DNA from: Diprion similis
Taxonomy: Eukaryota > Arthropoda > Insecta > Hymenoptera > Diprionidae
NCBI RefSeq assembly: GCF_021155765.1
Contig: NC_060108.1
Coordinates: forward strand, 12,931,425 to 12,995,424
Reading direction: 5' to 3'
DNA length: 64,000 bases
The first letter of the stretch is position 1. Every line of letters begins with the position of its first letter. Shown here piece by piece: positions 39,355 to 53,204 of the stretch. The notes beneath the pieces are model-generated. The model worked only from the letters and a program-made list of their open reading frames with translations. It searched no databases and was not told the DNA's origin. The position numbers and the translations under genes were made by a program.

Positions 39355-42300
39355 GAACCTCAGCTCAAATGTTCTCCTGATACCAGGAGCAATTTTCGGT
39401 TGAAATTTCTCCGATTTACTTCATTCTGATTGGCTGCAGCATGTAAGCAAGCGATCACATGCCTTCTCAAGCTAGCAGGCATGCATCAAAGCACACAGTA
39501 TCAACGTCGCAAGCAGTCGATCAATCAGTGCCTGTTTTTGGAAGAGCTCTTCGGCTGAGATGTTCTCCTGATACCAGGAGTAATTTTTCGCTGAAATTTC
39601 TCCGATTTGCTTAATTCTAAGTGGCTGTAGCATGTAAGCAAGCGATCGCATGCCTTCTTAAGGAAGTAGGCATGCATAGAAGCACACAGTATCAACGTCG
39701 CAAGCAGTCAATCAATCAGTCCCTGTTTTTGGAAGAGCTCCTCGGCTGAGATGTTCTCCTGATACCAGGAGTAATTTTTCGCTGAAATTTCTCCGATTTG
39801 CCTAATTCTAAGTGGCTGTAGCATGTAAGCAAGCGATCGCATGCCTTCTCAAGTAAGTAGGCATGCATAGAAGCACACAGTATCAACGTCGCAAGCAGTC
39901 AATCAATCAGTCCCTGTTTTTGGAAGAGCTCCTCGGCTGAGATGTTCTCCTGATACCAGGAGTGATTTTTCGCTGAAATTTCTCCGATTTGCCTAATTCT
40001 CAGTAACTGTAGCATGTAAGCAAGCGATCGCATGCCTTCTTAAGGAAGTAGGCATGCATAGAAGCACACAGTATCAACGTCGCAAGCAGTCAATAAATCA
40101 GTCCCTGTTTTTGGAAGAGCTCCTCGGCTGAGATGTTCTCCTGATACCAGGAGTAATTTTTCGCTGAAATTTCTCCGATTTGCCTAATTCTAAGTGGCTG
40201 TAGCATGTAAGCAAGCGATCGCATGCCTTCTCAAGTAAGTAGGCATGCATAGAAGCACACAGTATCAACGTCGCAAGCAGTCAATCAATCAGTCCCTGTT
40301 TTTGGAAGAGCTCCTCGGCTGAGATGTTCTCCTGATACCAGGAGTAATTTTTCGCTGAAATTTCTCCGATTTGCTTAATTCTAAGTGGCTGTAGCATGTA
40401 AGCAAGCGATCGCATGCCTTCTCAAGGAAGTAGGCATGCATAGAAGCACACAGTATCAACGTCGCAAGCAGTCAATCAATGAGTCCCTGTTTTTGGAAGA
40501 GCTCCTCGTCTGAGATGTTCTCCTGATACCAGGAGTAATTTTTCGCTGAAATTTCTCCGATTTGCTTAATTCTAAGTGGCTGTAGCATGTAAGCAAGCGA
40601 TCGCATGCCTTTTCAAGGAAGTAGGCATGCATGGAAGCACACAGTATCAACGTTGCAAGCAGTCAATCAATCAGTCCCTGTTTTTGGAAGAGCTCCTCGG
40701 CTGAGATGTTCTCCTGATACCAGGAGTAATTTTTCGCTGAAATTTCTCCGATTTGCTTAATTCTAAGTGGTTGTAGCATGTAAGCAAGCGATCGCATGCC
40801 TTCTCAAGTGAGTAGGCATGCATAGAAGCACACAGTATCAACGTCGCAAGCAGTCAATCAATGAGTCCCTGTTTTTGGAAGAGCTCCTCGGCTGAGATGT
40901 TCTCCTGATACCAGGAGTAATTTTTCGCTGAAATTTCTCCGATTTGCTTAATTCTAAGTGGCTGTAGCATGTAAGCAAGCGATCGCATGCCTTCTTAAGG
41001 AAGTAGGCATGCATAGAAGCACACAGTATCAACGTCGCAAGCAGTCAATCAATCAGTCCCTGTTTTTGGAAGAGCTCCTCGGCTGAGATGTTCTCCTGAT
41101 ACCAGGAGTAATTTTTCGCTGAAATTTCTCCGATTTGCTTAATTCTAAGTGGCTGTAGCATGTAAGCAAGCGATCGCATGCCTTCTCAAGTGAGTAGGCA
41201 TGCATAGAAGCACCAGTATCAACGTCGCAAGCAGTCAATCAATCAGTCCCTGTTTTTGGAAGAGCTCCTCGGCTGAGATGTTCTCCTGATACCAGGAGTA
41301 ATTTTTCGCTAAAATTTCTCCGATTTGCTTAATTCTAAGTGGCTGTAGCATGTAAGCAAGCGATCGCATGCCTTTTCAAGGAAGTAGGCATGCATGGAAG
41401 CACACAGTATCAACGTCGCAAGCAGTCAATCAATCAGTCCCTGTTTTTGGAAGAGCTCCTCGGCTGAGATGTTCTCCTGATACCAGGAGTAATTTTTCGC
41501 TGAAATTTCTCCGATTTGCTTAATTCTAAGTGGCTGTAGCATGTAAGCAAGCGATCGCATGCCTTCTTAAGGAAGTAGGCATGCATAGAAGCACACAGTA
41601 TCAACGTCGCAAGCAGTCAATCAATCAGTCCCTGTTTTTGGAAGAGCTCCTCGGCTGAGATGTTCTCCTGATACCAGGAGTAATTTTTCGCTGAAATTTC
41701 TCCGATTTGCTTAATTCTAAGTGGCTGTAGCATGTAAGCAAGCGATCGCATGCCTTCTCAAGTGAGTAGGCATGCATAGAAGCACACAGTATCAACGTCG
41801 CAAGCAGTCAATCAATCAGTCCCTGTTTTTGGAAAAGCTCCTCGGCTGAGATGTTCTCCTGATACCAGGAGTGATTTTTCGCTGAAATTTCTCCGATTTG
41901 CTTAATTCTAAGTGGCTGTAGCATGTAAGCAAGCGATCGCATGCCTTCTCAAGTGAGTAGGCATGCATAGAAGCACACAGTATCAACGTCGCAAGCAGTC
42001 AATCAATCAGTCCCTGTTTTTGGAAGAGCTCCTCGGCTGAGATGTTCTCCTGATACCAGGAGTAATTTTTCGCTGAAATTTCTCCGATTTGCTTAATTCT
42101 AAGTGGCTGTAGCATGTAAGCAAGCGATCGCATGCCTTCTCAAGCAAGCAGGCATGCATAGAAGCACACAGTATCAACGTCGCAAGCAGTCAATCAATCA
42201 GTCCCTGTTTTTGGAAGAGCTCCTCGGCTGAGATGTTCTCCTGATACCAGGAGTAATTTTTCGCTGAAATTTCTCCGATTTGCCTAATTCTAAGTGGCTG

Positions 42301-45300
42301 TAGCATGTGAGCAAGCGATCGCATGCCTTCTCAAGTAAGTAGGCATGCATAGAAGCACACAGTATCAACGTCGCAAGCAGTCAATCAATCAGTCCCTGTT
42401 TTTGGAAGAGCTCCTCGGCTGAGATGTTCTCCTGATACCAGGAGTAATTTTTCGCTGAAATTTCTCCGATTTGCCTAATTCTAAGTGGCTGTAGCATGTA
42501 AGCAAGCGATCGCATGCCTTCTCAAGCAAGCAGGCATGCATAGAAGCACACAGTATCAACGTCGCAAGCAGTCAATCAATCAGTCCCTGTTTTTGGAAGA
42601 GCTCCTCGGCTGAGATGTTCTCCTGATACCAGGAGTAATTTTTCGCTGAAATTTCTCCGATTTGCTTAATTCTAAGTGGCTGTAGCATGTAAGCAAGCGA
42701 TCGCATGCCTTCTCAAGTGAGTAGGCATGCATAGAAGCACACAGTATCAACGTCGCAAGCAGTCAATCAATCAGTCCCTGTTTTTGGAAGAGCTCCTCGG
42801 CTGAGATGTTCTCCTGATACCAGGAGTAATTTTTCGCTGAAATTTCTCCGATTTGCCTAATTCTAAGTGGCTGTAGCATGTAAGCAAGCGATCGCATGCC
42901 TTCTCAAGTAAGTAGGCATGCATAGAAGCACACAGTATCAACGTCGCAAGCAGTCAATCAATCAGTCCCTGTTTTTGGAAGAGCTCCTCGGCTGAGATGT
43001 TCTCCTGATACCAGGAGTAATTTTTCGCTGAAATTTCTCCGATTTGCCTAATTCTAAGTGGCTGTAGCATGTAAGCAAGCGATCGCATGCCTTCTCAAGT
43101 AAGTAGGCATGCATAGAAGCACACAGTATCAACGTCGCAAGCAGTCAATCAATCAGTCCCTGTTTTTGGAAGAGCTCCTCGGCTGAGATGTTCTCCTGAT
43201 ACCAGGAGTAATTTTTCGCTGAAATTTCTCCGATTTGCTTAATTCTAAGTGGCTGTAGCATGTAAGCAAGCGATCGCATGCCTTCTTAAGGAAGTAGGCA
43301 TGCATAGAAGCACACAGTATCAACGTCGCAAGCAGTCAATTAATCAGTCCCTGTTTTTGGAAGAGCTCCTCGGCTGAGATGTTCTCCTGATACCAGGAGT
43401 AATTTTTCGCTAAAATTTCTTCGATTTGCTTAATTCTCAGTGGCTGTAGCATGTAAGCAAGCGATCGCATGCCTTCTCAAGTGAGTAGGCATGCATAGAA
43501 GCACACAGTATCAACGTCGCAAGCAGTCAATCAATCAGTCCCTGTTTTTGGAAGAGCTCCTCGGCTGAGATGTTCTCCTGATACCAGGAGTAATTTTTCG
43601 CTGAAATTTCTCCGATTTGCTTAATTCTAAGTGGCTGTAGCATGTAAGCAAGCGATCGCATGCCTTCTCAAGGAAGTAGGCATGCATAGAAGCACACAGT
43701 ATCAACGTCGCAAGCAGTCAATCAATAAGTCCCTGTTTTTGGAAGAGCTCCTCGGCTAAGATGCTCTCCTGATACCAGGAGTGATTTTTCGCTGAAATTT
43801 CTCCGATTTGCTTAATTCTAAGTGGCTGTAGCATGTAAGCAAGCGATCGCATGCCTTCTTAAGGAAGTAGGCATGCATAGAAGCACACAGTATCAACGTC
43901 GCAAGCAGTCAATCAATCAGTCCCTGTTTTTGGAAGAGCTCCTCGGCTAAGATGTTCTCCTGATACCAGGAGTAATTTTTCGCTGAAATTTCTCCGATTT
44001 GCTTAATTCTAAGTGGCTGTAGCATGTAAGCAAGCGATCGCATGCCTTCTCAAGTAAGTAGGCATGCAAAGAAGCACACAGTATCAACGTCGCAAGCAGT
44101 CGATCAATCAGTCCCTGTTTTTGGAAGAGCTCCTCGGCTGAGATGTTCTCCTGATACCAGGAGTAATTTTTCGCTGAAATTTCTCCGATTTGCTTAATTC
44201 TAAGTGGTTGTAGCATGTAAGCAAGCGATCGCATGCCTTCTCAAGTAAGTAGGCATGCATAGAAGCACACAGTATCAACGTCGCAAGCAGTCAATCAATC
44301 AGTCCCTGTTTTTGGAAGAGCTCCTCGGCTGAGATGTTCTCCTGATACCAGGAGTAATTTTTCGCTGAAATTTCTCCGATTTGCCTAATTCTAAGTGACT
44401 GTAGCATGTAAGCAAGCGATCGCATGCCTTCTTAAGGAAGTAGGCATGCATAGAAGCACACAGTATCAACGTCGCAAGCAGTCAATCAATCAGTCCCTGT
44501 TTTTGGAAGAGCTCCTCGGCTGAGATGTTCTCCTGATACCAGGAGTAATTTTTCGCTGAAATTTCTCCGATTTGCCTAATTCTAAGTGGCTGTAGCATGT
44601 AAGCAAGCGATCGCATGCCTTCTCAAGTAAGTAGGCATGCATAGAAGCACACAGTATCAACGTCGCAAGCAGTCAATCAATCAGTCCCTGTTTTTGGAAG
44701 AGCTCCTCGGCTGAGATGTTCTCCTGATACCAGGAGTAATTTTTCGCTGAAATTTCTCCGATTTGCCTAATTCTAAGTGGCTGTAGCATGTAAGCAAGCG
44801 ATCGCATGCCTTCTCAAGTAAGTAGGCATGCATAGAAGCACACAGTATCAACGTCGCAAGCAGTCAATCAATCAGTCCCTGTTTTTGGAAGAGCTCCTCG
44901 GCTGAGATGTTCTCCTGATACCAGGAGTAATTTTTCGCTGAAATTTCTCCGATTTGCCTAATTCTAAGTGGCTGTAGCATGTAAGCAAGCGATCGCATGC
45001 CTTCTCAAGTAAGTAGGCATGCATAGAAGCACACAGTATCAACGTCGCAAGCAGTCAATCAATCAGTCCCTGTTTTTGAAAGAGCTCCTCGGCTGAGATG
45101 TTCTCCTGATACCAGGAGTAATTTTTCGCTGAAATTTCTCCGATTTGCCTAATTCTAAGTGGCTGTAGCATGTGAGCAAGCAATCGCATGCCTTCTCAAG
45201 TAAGTAGGCATGCATAGAAGCACACAGTATCAACGTCGCAAGCAGTCAATCAATCAGTCCCTGTTTTTGGAAGAGCTCCTCGGCTGAGATGTTCTCCTGA

Positions 45301-48300
45301 TACCAGGAGTAATTTTTCGCTGAAATTTCTGCGATTTGCTCAATTCTGAGTGGCTGTAGCATGTAAGCAAGCGATCGCATGCCTTCTCAAGGAAGTGGGC
45401 ATGCATAGAAGCACACAGTATCAACGTCGCAAGCAGTCAATCAATCAGTCCCTGTTTTTGGAAGAGCTCCTCGGCTGAGATGTTCTCCTGATACCAGGAG
45501 TAATTTTTCGCTGAAATTTCTCCGATTTGCCTAATTCTAAGTAGCTGTAGCATGTAAGCAAGCGATCGCATGCCTTCTTAAGGAAGTAGGCATGCATAGA
45601 AGCACACAGTATCAACGTCGCAAGCAGTCAATCAATCAGTCCCTGTTTTTGGAAGAGCTCCTCGGCTGAGATGTTCTCCTGATACCAGGAGTAATTTTTC
45701 GCTGAAATTTCTCCGATTTGCTTAATTCTAAGTGGCTGTAGCATGTAAGCAAGCGATCGCATGCCTTCTTAAGGAAGTAGGCATGCATAGAAGCACACAG
45801 TATCAACGTCGCAAGCAGTCAATCAATAAGTCCCTGTTTTTGGAAGAGCTCCTCAGCTGAGATGTTCTCCTGATACCAGGAGTAATTTTTCGCTGAAATT
45901 TCTCCGATTTGCTTAATTCTAAGTAGCTGTAGCATGTAAGCAAGCGATCGCATGCCTTCTCAAGTAAGTAGGCATGCAAAGAAGCACACAGTATCAACGT
46001 CGCAAGCAGTCGATCAATCAGTCCCTGTTTTTGGAAGAGCTCCTCGGCTGAGATGTTCTCCTGATACCAGGAGTAATTTTTCGCTGAAAATTCTCCGATT
46101 TGCTTAATTCTAAGTGGCTGTAGCATGTAAGCAAGCGATCGCATGCCTTCTCAAGTAAGTAGGCATGCATAGAAGCACACAGTATCAACGTCGCAAGCAG
46201 TCAATCAATCAGTCCCTGTTTTTGGAAGAGCTCCTCGGCTGAGATGTTCTCCTGATACCAGGAGTGATTTTTCGCTGAAATTTCTCCGATTTGCCTAATT
46301 CTCAGTAACTGTAGCATGTAAGCAAGCGATCGCATGCCTTCTTAAGGAAGTAGGCATGCATAGAAGCACACAGTATCAACGTCGCAAGCAGTCAATAAAT
46401 CAGTCCCTGTTTTTGGAAGAGCTCCTCGGCTGAGATGTTCTCCTGATACCAGGAGTAATTTTTCGCTGAAATTTCTCCGATTTGCCTAATTCTAAGTGGC
46501 TGTAGCATGTAAGCAAGCGATCGCATGCCTTCTCAAGTAAGTAGGCATGCATAGAAGCACACAGTATCAACGTCGCAAGCAGTCAATCAATCAGTCCCTG
46601 TTTTTGGAAGAGCTCCTCGGCTGAGATGTTCTCCTGATACCAGGAGTAATTTTTCGCTGAAATTTCTCCGATTTGCTTAATTCTAAGTGGCTGTAGCATG
46701 TAAGCAAGCGATCGCATGCCTTCTCAAGGAAGTAGGCATGCATAGAAGCACACAGTATCAACGTCGCAAGCAGTCAATCAATGAGTCCCTGTTTTTGGAA
46801 GAGCTCCTCGTCTGAGATGTTCTCCTGATACCAGGAGTAATTTTTCGCTGAAATTTCTCCGATTTGCTTAATTCTAAGTGGCTGTAGCATGTAAGCAAGC
46901 GATCGCATGCCTTCTCAAGTGAGTAGGCATGCATAGAAGCACCAGTATCAACGTCGCAAGCAGTCAATCAATCAGTCCCTGTTTTTGGAAGAGCTCCTCG
47001 GCTGAGATGTTCTCCTGATACCAGGAGTAATTTTTCGCTGAAATTTCTCCGATTTGCTTAATTCTAAGTGGCTGTAGCATGTAAGCAAGCGATCGCATGC
47101 CTTCTTAAGGAAGTAGGCATGCATAGAAGCACACAGTATCAACGTCGCAAGCAGTCAATCAATCAGTCCCTGTTTTTGGAAGAGCTCCTCGGCTGAGATG
47201 TTCTCCTGATACCAGGAGTAATTTTTCGCTGAAATTTCTCCGATTTGCTTAATTCTAAGTGGCTGTAGCATGTAAGCAAGCGATCGCATGCCTTCTCAAG
47301 TGAGTAGGCATGCATAGAAGCACCAGTATCAACGTCGCAAGCAGTCAATCAATCAGTCCCTGTTTTTGGAAGAGCTCCTCGGCTGAGATGTTCTCCTGAT
47401 ACCAGGAGTAATTTTTCGCTAAAATTTCTCCGATTTGCTTAATTCTAAGTGGCTGTAGCATGTAAGCAAGCGATCGCATGCCTTTTCAAGGAAGTAGGCA
47501 TGCATGGAAGCACACAGTATCAACGTCGCAAGCAGTCAATCAATCAGTCCCTGTTTTTGGAAGAGCTCCTCGGCTGAGATGTTCTCCTGATACCAGGAGT
47601 AATTTTTCGCTGAAATTTCTCCGATTTGCTTAATTCTAAGTGGCTGTAGCATGTAAGCAAGCGATCGCATGCCTTCTTAAGGAAGTAGGCATGCATAGAA
47701 GCACACAGTATCAACGTCGCAAGCAGTCAATCAATCAGTCCCTGTTTTTGGAAGAGCTCCTCGGCTGAGATGTTCTCCTGATACCAGGAGTAATTTTTCG
47801 CTGAAATTTCTCCGATTTGCTTAATTCTAAGTGGCTGTAGCATGTAAGCAAGCGATCGCATGCCTTCTCAAGTGAGTAGGCATGCATAGAAGCACACAGT
47901 ATCAACGTCGCAAGCAGTCAATCAATCAGTCCCTGTTTTTGGAAAAGCTCCTCGGCTGAGATGTTCTCCTGATACCAGGAGTAATTTTTCGCTGAAATTT
48001 CTCCGATTTGCCTAATTCTAAGTGGCTGTAGCATGTAAGCAAGCGATCGCATGCCTTCTCAAGTGAGTAGGCATGCATAGAAGCACACAGTATCAACGTC
48101 GCAAGCAGTCAATCAATCAGTCCCTGTTTTTGGAAGAGCTCCTCGGCTGAGATGTTCTCCTGATACCAGGAGTAATTTTTCGCTGAAATTTCTCCGATTT
48201 GCTTAATTCTAAGTGGCTGTAGCATGTAAGCAAGCGATCGCATGCCTTCTCAAGCAAGCAGGCATGCATAGAAGCACACAGTATCAACGTCGCAAGCAGT

Positions 48301-51300
48301 CAATCAATCAGTCCCTGTTTTTGGAAGAGCTCCTCGGCTGAGATGTTCTCCTGATACCAGGAGTAATTTTTCGCTGAAATTTCTCCGATTTGCCTAATTC
48401 TAAGTGGCTGTAGCATGTGAGCAAGCGATCGCATGCCTTCTCAAGTAAGTAGGCATGCATAGAAGCACACAGTATCAACGTCGCAAGCAGTCAATCAATC
48501 AGTCCCTGTTTTTGGAAGAGCTCCTCGGCTGAGATGTTCTCCTGATACCAGGAGTAATTTTTCGCTGAAATTTCTCCGATTTGCTCAATTCTAAGTGGCT
48601 GTAGCATGTAAGCAAGCGATCGCATGCCTTCTCAAGAAAGTAGGCATGCAAAGAAGCACACAGTATCAACGTCGCAAGCAGTCAATCAATCAGTCCCTGT
48701 TTTTGGAAGAGCTCCTCGGCTGAGATGTTCTCCTGATACTAGGAGTAATTTTTCGCTGAAATTTCTCCGATTTGCTTAATTCTAAGTGGCTGTAGCATGT
48801 AAGCAAGCGATCGCATGCCTTCTCAAGCAAGCAGGCATGCATAGAAGCACACAGTATCAACGTCGCAAGCAGTCAATCAATCAGTCCCTGTTTTTGGAAG
48901 AGCTCCTCGGCTGAGATGTTCTCCTGATACCAGGAGTAATTTTTCGCTGAAATTTCTCCGATTTGCTTAATTCTAAGTGGCTGTAGCATGTAAGCAAGCG
49001 ATCGCATGCCTTCTCAAGTGAGTAGGCATGCATAGAAGCACACAGTATCAACGTCGCAAGCAGTCAATCAATCAGTCCCTGTTTTTGGAAGAGCTCCTCG
49101 GCTGAGATGTTCTCCTGATACCAGGAGTAATTTTTCGCTGAAATTTCTCCGATTTGCCTAATTCTAAGTGGCTGTAGCATGTAAGCAAGCGATCGCATGC
49201 CTTCTCAAGTAAGTAGGCATGCATAGAAGCACACAGTATCAACGTCGCAAGCAGTCAATCAATCAGTCCCCGTTTTTGGAAGAGCTCCTCGGCTGAGATG
49301 TTCTCCTGATACCAGGAGTAATTTTTCGCTGAAATTTCTCCGATTTGCCTAATTCTAAGTGGCTGTAGCATGTAAGCAAGCGATCGCATGCCTTCTCAAG
49401 TAAGTAGGCATGCATAGAAGCACACAGTATCAACGTCGCAAGCAGTCAATCAATCAGTCCCTGTTTTTGGAAGAGCTCCTCGGCTGAGATGTTCTCCTGA
49501 TACCAGGAGTAATTTTTCGCTGAAATTTCTCCGATTTGCTTAATTCTAAGTGGCTGTAGCATGTAAGCAAGCGATCGCATGCCTTCTTAAGGAAGTAGGC
49601 ATGCATAGAAGCACACAGTATCAACGTCGCAAGCAGTCAATTAATCAGTCCCTGTTTTTGGAAGAGCTCCTCGGCTGAGATGTTCTCCTGATACCAGGAG
49701 TAATTTTTCGCTAAAATTTCTTCGATTTGCTTAATTCTCAGTGGCTGTAGCATGTGAGCAAGCGATCGCATGCCTTCTCAAGTGAGTAGGCATGCATAGA
49801 AGCACACAGTATCAACGTCGCAAGCAGTCAATCAATCAGTCCCTGTTTTTGGAAGAGCTCCTCGGCTGAGATGTTCTCCTGATACCAGGAGTAATTTTTC
49901 GCTGAAATTTCTCCGATTTGCCTAATTCTAAGTGGCTGTAGCATGTAAGCAAGCGATCGCATGCCTTCTCAAGTAAGTAGGCATGCATAGAAGCACACAG
50001 TATCAACGTCGCAAGCAGTCAATCAATCAGTCCCTGTTTTTGGAAGAGCTCCTCGGCTGAGATGTTCTCCTGATACCAGGAGTAATTTTTCGCTGAAATT
50101 TCTCCGATTTGCTTAATTCTAAGTGGCTGTAGCATGTAAGCAAGCGATCGCATGCCTTCTCAAGGAAGTAGGCATGCATAGAAGCACACAGTATCAACGT
50201 CGCAAGCAGTCAATCAATGAGTCCCTGTTTTTGGAAGAGCTCCTCGTCTGAGATGTTCTCCTGATACCAGGAGTAATTTTTCGCTGAAATTTCTCCGATT
50301 TGCTTAATTCTAAGTGGCTGTAGCATGTAAGCAAGCGATCGCATGCCTTCTTAAGGAAGTAGGCATGCATAGAAGCACACAGTATCAACGTCGCAAGCAG
50401 TCAATCAATCAGTCACTGTTTTTGGAAGAGCTCCTCGGCTGAGATGTTCTCCTGATACCAGGAGTAATTTTTCGCTGAAATTTCTCCGATTTGCTTAATT
50501 CTAAGTGGCTGTAGCATGTAAGCAAGCGATCGCATGCCTTCTCAAGTGAGTAGGCATGCATAGAAGCACACAGTATCAACGTCGCAAGCAGTCAATCAAT
50601 CAGTCCCTGTTTTTGGAAGAGCTCCTCGGCTGAGATGTTCTCCTGATACCAGGAGTAATTTTTCGCTGAAATTTCTCCGATTTGCTTAATTCTAAGTGGC
50701 TGTAGCATGTAAGCAAGCGATCGCATGCCTTTTCAAGGAAGTAGGCATGCATGGAAGCACACAGTATCAACGTTGCAAGCAGTCAATCAATCAGTCCCTG
50801 TTTTTGGAAGAGCTCCTCGGCTGAGATGTTCTCCTGATACCAGGAGTATCTTTTCGCTGAAATTTCTCCGATTTGCTTAATTCTAAGTGGTTGTAGCATG
50901 TAAGCAAGCGATCGCATGCCTTCTCAAGTAAGTAGGCATGCATAGAAGCACACAGTATCAACGTCGCAAGCAGTCAATCAATCAGTCCCTGTTTTTGGAA
51001 GAGCTCCTCGGCTGAGATGTTCTCCTGATACCAGGAGTAATTTTTCGCTGAAATTTCTCCGATTTGCTTAATTCTAAGTGGCTGTAGCATGTAAGCAAGC
51101 GATCGCATGCCTTTTCAAGGAAGTAGGCATGCATAGAAGCACACAGTATCAACGTCGCAAGCAGTCAATCAATCAGTCCCTGTTTTTGGAAGAGCTCCTC
51201 GGCTGAGATGTTCTCCTGATACCAGGAGTAATTTTTCGCTGAAATTTCTCCGATTTGCTTAATTCTAAGTGGCTGTAGCATGTAAGCAAGCGATCGCATG

Positions 51301-52604
51301 CCTTCTCAAGTGAGTAGGCATGCATAGAAGCACACAGTATCAACGTCGCAAGCAGTCAATCAATCAGTCCCTGTTTTTGGAAGAGCTCCTCGGCTGAGAT
51401 GTTCTCCTGATACCAGGAGTAATTTTTCGCTGAAATTTCTCCGATTTGCTTAATTCTAAGTGGCTGTAGCATGTAAGCAAGCGATCGCATGCCTTTTCAA
51501 GGAAGTAGGCATGCATAGAAGCACACAGTATCAACGTTGCAAGCAGTCAATCAATCAGTCCCTGTTTTTGGAAGAGCTCCTCGGCTGAGATGTTCTCCTG
51601 ATACCAGGAGTAATTTTTCGCTGAAATTTCTCCGATTTGCTTAATTCTCAGTGGCTGTAGCATGTAAGCAAGCGATCGCATGCCTTCTCAAGTGAGTAGG
51701 CATGCATAGAAGCACACAGTATCAACGTCGCAAGCAGTCAATCAATCAGTCCCTGTTTTTGGAAGAGCTTCTCGGCTGAGATGTTCTCCTGATACCAGGA
51801 GTAATTTTTCGCTGAAATTTCTCCGATTTGCTTAATTCTAAGTGGCTGTAGCATGTAAGCAAGCGATCGCATGCCTTCTCAAGTGAGTAGGCATGCATAG
51901 AAGCACACAGTATCAACGTCGCAAGCAGTCAATCAATCAGTCCCTGTTTTTGGAAGAGCTCCTCGGCTGAGATGTTCTCCTGATACCAGGAGTAATTTTT
52001 CGCTGAAATTTCTCCGATTTGCTTAATTCTAAGTGGTTGTAGCATGTAAGCAAGCGATCGCATGCCTTCTCAAGTGAGTAGGCATGCATAGAAGCACACA
52101 GTATCAACGTCGCAAGCAGTCAATCAATCAGTCCCTGTTTTTGGAAGAGCTCCTCGGCTGAGATGTTCTCCTGATACCAGGAGTAATTTCTCGCTGAAAT
52201 TTCTCCGATTTGCTTAATTCTAAGTGGCTGTAGCATGTAAGCAAGCGATCGCATGCCTTTTCAAGGAAGTAGGCATGCATAGAAGCACACAGTATCAACG
52301 TTGCAAGCAGTCAATCAATCAGTCCCTGTTTTTGGAAGAGCTCCTCGGCTGAGATGTTCTCCTGATACCAGGAGTAATTTTTCGCTGAAATTTCTCCGAT
52401 TTGCCTAATTCTAAGTGGCTGTAGCATGTAAGCAAGCGATCGCATGCCTTCTCAAGTAAGTAGGCATGCATAGAAGCACACAGTATCAACGTCGCAAGCA
52501 GTCAATCAATCAGTCCCTGTTTTTGGAAGACCTCCTTGGCTCAGATGTTCTCCTGATACCAGGAGTATTTTTTTGCAGAAATTTCTCCGATTTACCCAAT
52601 TTTA
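39355..52604. repeat. 191-bp satellite array, about 69 monomers
   Basis: The word atgttctcctgatacc recurs every 191 bp (39369, 39560, 39751, 39942 and onward to 52545), with rare 2-bp deletions (for example gcaccag instead of gcacacag at 41210). Monomers are all in one orientation and nearly identical in the interior; the first and the last are clearly more diverged. Each monomer contains the hairpin ctcctg-atac-caggag, the palindrome gcgatcgc, and a second dyad gcatgcct...aggcatgc. Short minus-strand frames of 60-113 residues inside the array are by-products of the repeat and not genes. Confidence 0.97.
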
Positions 52605-53204
52605 CATAAAATCAGCATTCAGGCAGCATTATTCAAATTAAAATTTACACTTAAACTCCAAAGACGTCATTCAGCTTTACTTTCTTCTAAGTGAGAATAG
52701 TTTTATCTCTGAACTGATCTGTATGATCCTTGCTGGAAGAATTGAGCAACCAGAAAAAGACATCAAAGAAAACATGGGACCGACAGTTGAGGAAATATAA
52801 AGAAAACGCACAGAAGTTCATTTTCACATTTATTTCAATTCAGGTTATATAAAAGAATACAGTGATATACATATCATATCATATGCAGGTGCAGTGCACC
52901 TGTGCGCACTGCGGTTCTTAATATAAATTCAGGAACCACAATGATAACCATTCCATATACCACTATTTACATTCAGCTTAGCGTATTTTACTCTTAAACC
53001 CTATTGTCATCGTCAGCATTGTTATGAAAGACCAAATCATATTTTTTTACATTTTCTCTATCCGATTCTACAATATTCGGTAATTTTATGACATACTATA
53101 CCCTTCTATCTGAACGCTTGTATTAGGATAAGAACGTATTGAGCAAACTCAAACTTACAATAAACAGAACCTAACGTTGTAGTAGTTGTTATTTTCCTGA
53201 CGCA
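52605..53204. other. Unique AT-rich spacer between satellites
   Basis: About 600 bp that matches neither the 191-bp nor the 304-bp repeat by eye, with no coding frame. Confidence 0.5.

Noticed and set aside
39355..52604. Regularly spaced repeats as a CRISPR array, and the many 60-113 residue minus-strand ORFs in it
   Set aside because: Repeats are contiguous 191-bp monomers with no unique spacers, in a eukaryotic genome. The ORFs recur with the monomer and end arbitrarily.
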